Source of the DNA: an uncultured bacterium
GTDB lineage: Bacteria; Actinomycetota; Coriobacteriia; Coriobacteriales; Coriobacteriaceae
Direction: 5' to 3'
DNA length: 5,736 nucleotides
NCBI GenBank assembly: GCA_905215725.1
Contig: CAJMRD010000105.1
Span: 1 to 5,736, forward strand
Below are positions 5,568 through 5,736 of this stretch, one piece after another. The position numbers were made by a program, and so were the translations under genes. The notes under the pieces are model-generated. The model saw only the letters and a program-made list of their open reading frames with translations, did no database searches and was not told the origin of the DNA. Within the stretch, counting starts at the first letter, position 1. Each line of letters opens with the position of its first letter.

Positions 5568-5705
5568 GGGAATCCGGGGGCGTGACGGGGGCTTCTCTCC
5601 GGAACGTCCTCGGACATGCAAAGAGGCTCCGCATCGCGCTGCGGAGCCTCTTTGCGTCCTGCGGAATATTCCGGAGAGAAGCCCCCGTCACGCCCCCGGA
5701 TTCCC
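5568..5705. repeat. Concentric palindrome enclosing the groL terminator
   Basis: The outer arms 5568-5604 and 5669-5705 are perfect 37-base inverted repeats. Their symmetry centre is the same base pair step as that of the inner 16-bp hairpin (5618-5633 with 5640-5655). The two layers are separated by 13 unmatched bases on each side. Weak symmetry continues outside: CCGAC and AAGG at 5545-5552 have counterparts in the reverse complement of 5706-5730. The arms are GC-rich and contain CTCCGGA, as do those of the palindrome before groES, but the two elements otherwise differ in sequence. The window ends 31 bases further on in a G-run with no recognisable gene. Confidence 0.9.
5618..5655 (+). terminator. 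groL terminator hairpin
   Basis: GCAAAGAGGCTCCGCA (5618-5633) pairs perfectly with TGCGGAGCCTCTTTGC (5640-5655) around a six-base loop. The AAAGAGG/CCTCTTT base puts the T-run inside the stem, as is common for terminators that work in both directions. It lies 77 bases after the groL stop codon. Symmetry suggests it could also serve a convergent gene to the right, which is not in the window. Confidence 0.85.
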
Positions 5706-5736
5706 TGCGTTTACGGCCTTGAGGTCGGCGGGGGGG

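Noticed and set aside
5730..5736. G-run at the right edge as a functional signal
   Set aside because: It is seven bases at the window end with no context, and could equally be a sequence-end effect.

Overview
The window reads as chromosomal DNA of a high-GC gut actinobacterium of the class Coriobacteriia, most likely Collinsella or a close relative. I base this on the strongly GTC/ATC/AAG-biased codons of the chaperonin genes, the groES-groL pairing, and GroEL/GroES wording of actinobacterial type. This is recognition by eye, not a database result.

Layout from left to right. Positions 1-104 read on the plus strand as the tail of a bacterial Ig-like (Big_2) domain. This runs abruptly into the antisense of an M20-family amidohydrolase gene on the minus strand (start at 788), which loses its C-terminal third. 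Divergent from it is an intact Amidohydro_3 (YtcJ-like) metal-dependent hydrolase gene (945-2594), closed by a hairpin terminator. About 920 bases without a convincing gene follow (2595-3513). They hold a 240-bp unit bounded by inverted repeats (2850-3089) and a larger concentric palindrome (core 3198-3346, decayed extensions to 3159-3384). The groES-groL operon (3514-5541) comes next, with a GC-rich hairpin between its two genes. It is followed by a second concentric palindrome (5568-5705) that holds the groL terminator at its exact centre.

Functionally, the left half is a divergent pair of amide- or peptide-bond hydrolase genes, probably catabolic, with substrates that cannot be read from sequence. 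The right half is the essential GroEL/GroES folding chamber. The most unusual structure is the pair of long concentric palindromes bracketing the groE operon. They share architecture but little primary sequence. No CIRCE element (HrcA) and no obvious HAIR element (HspR) was seen in the groE promoter region; instead there are repeated TAACC motifs. The left-edge junction is either a real rearrangement or an assembly chimera.
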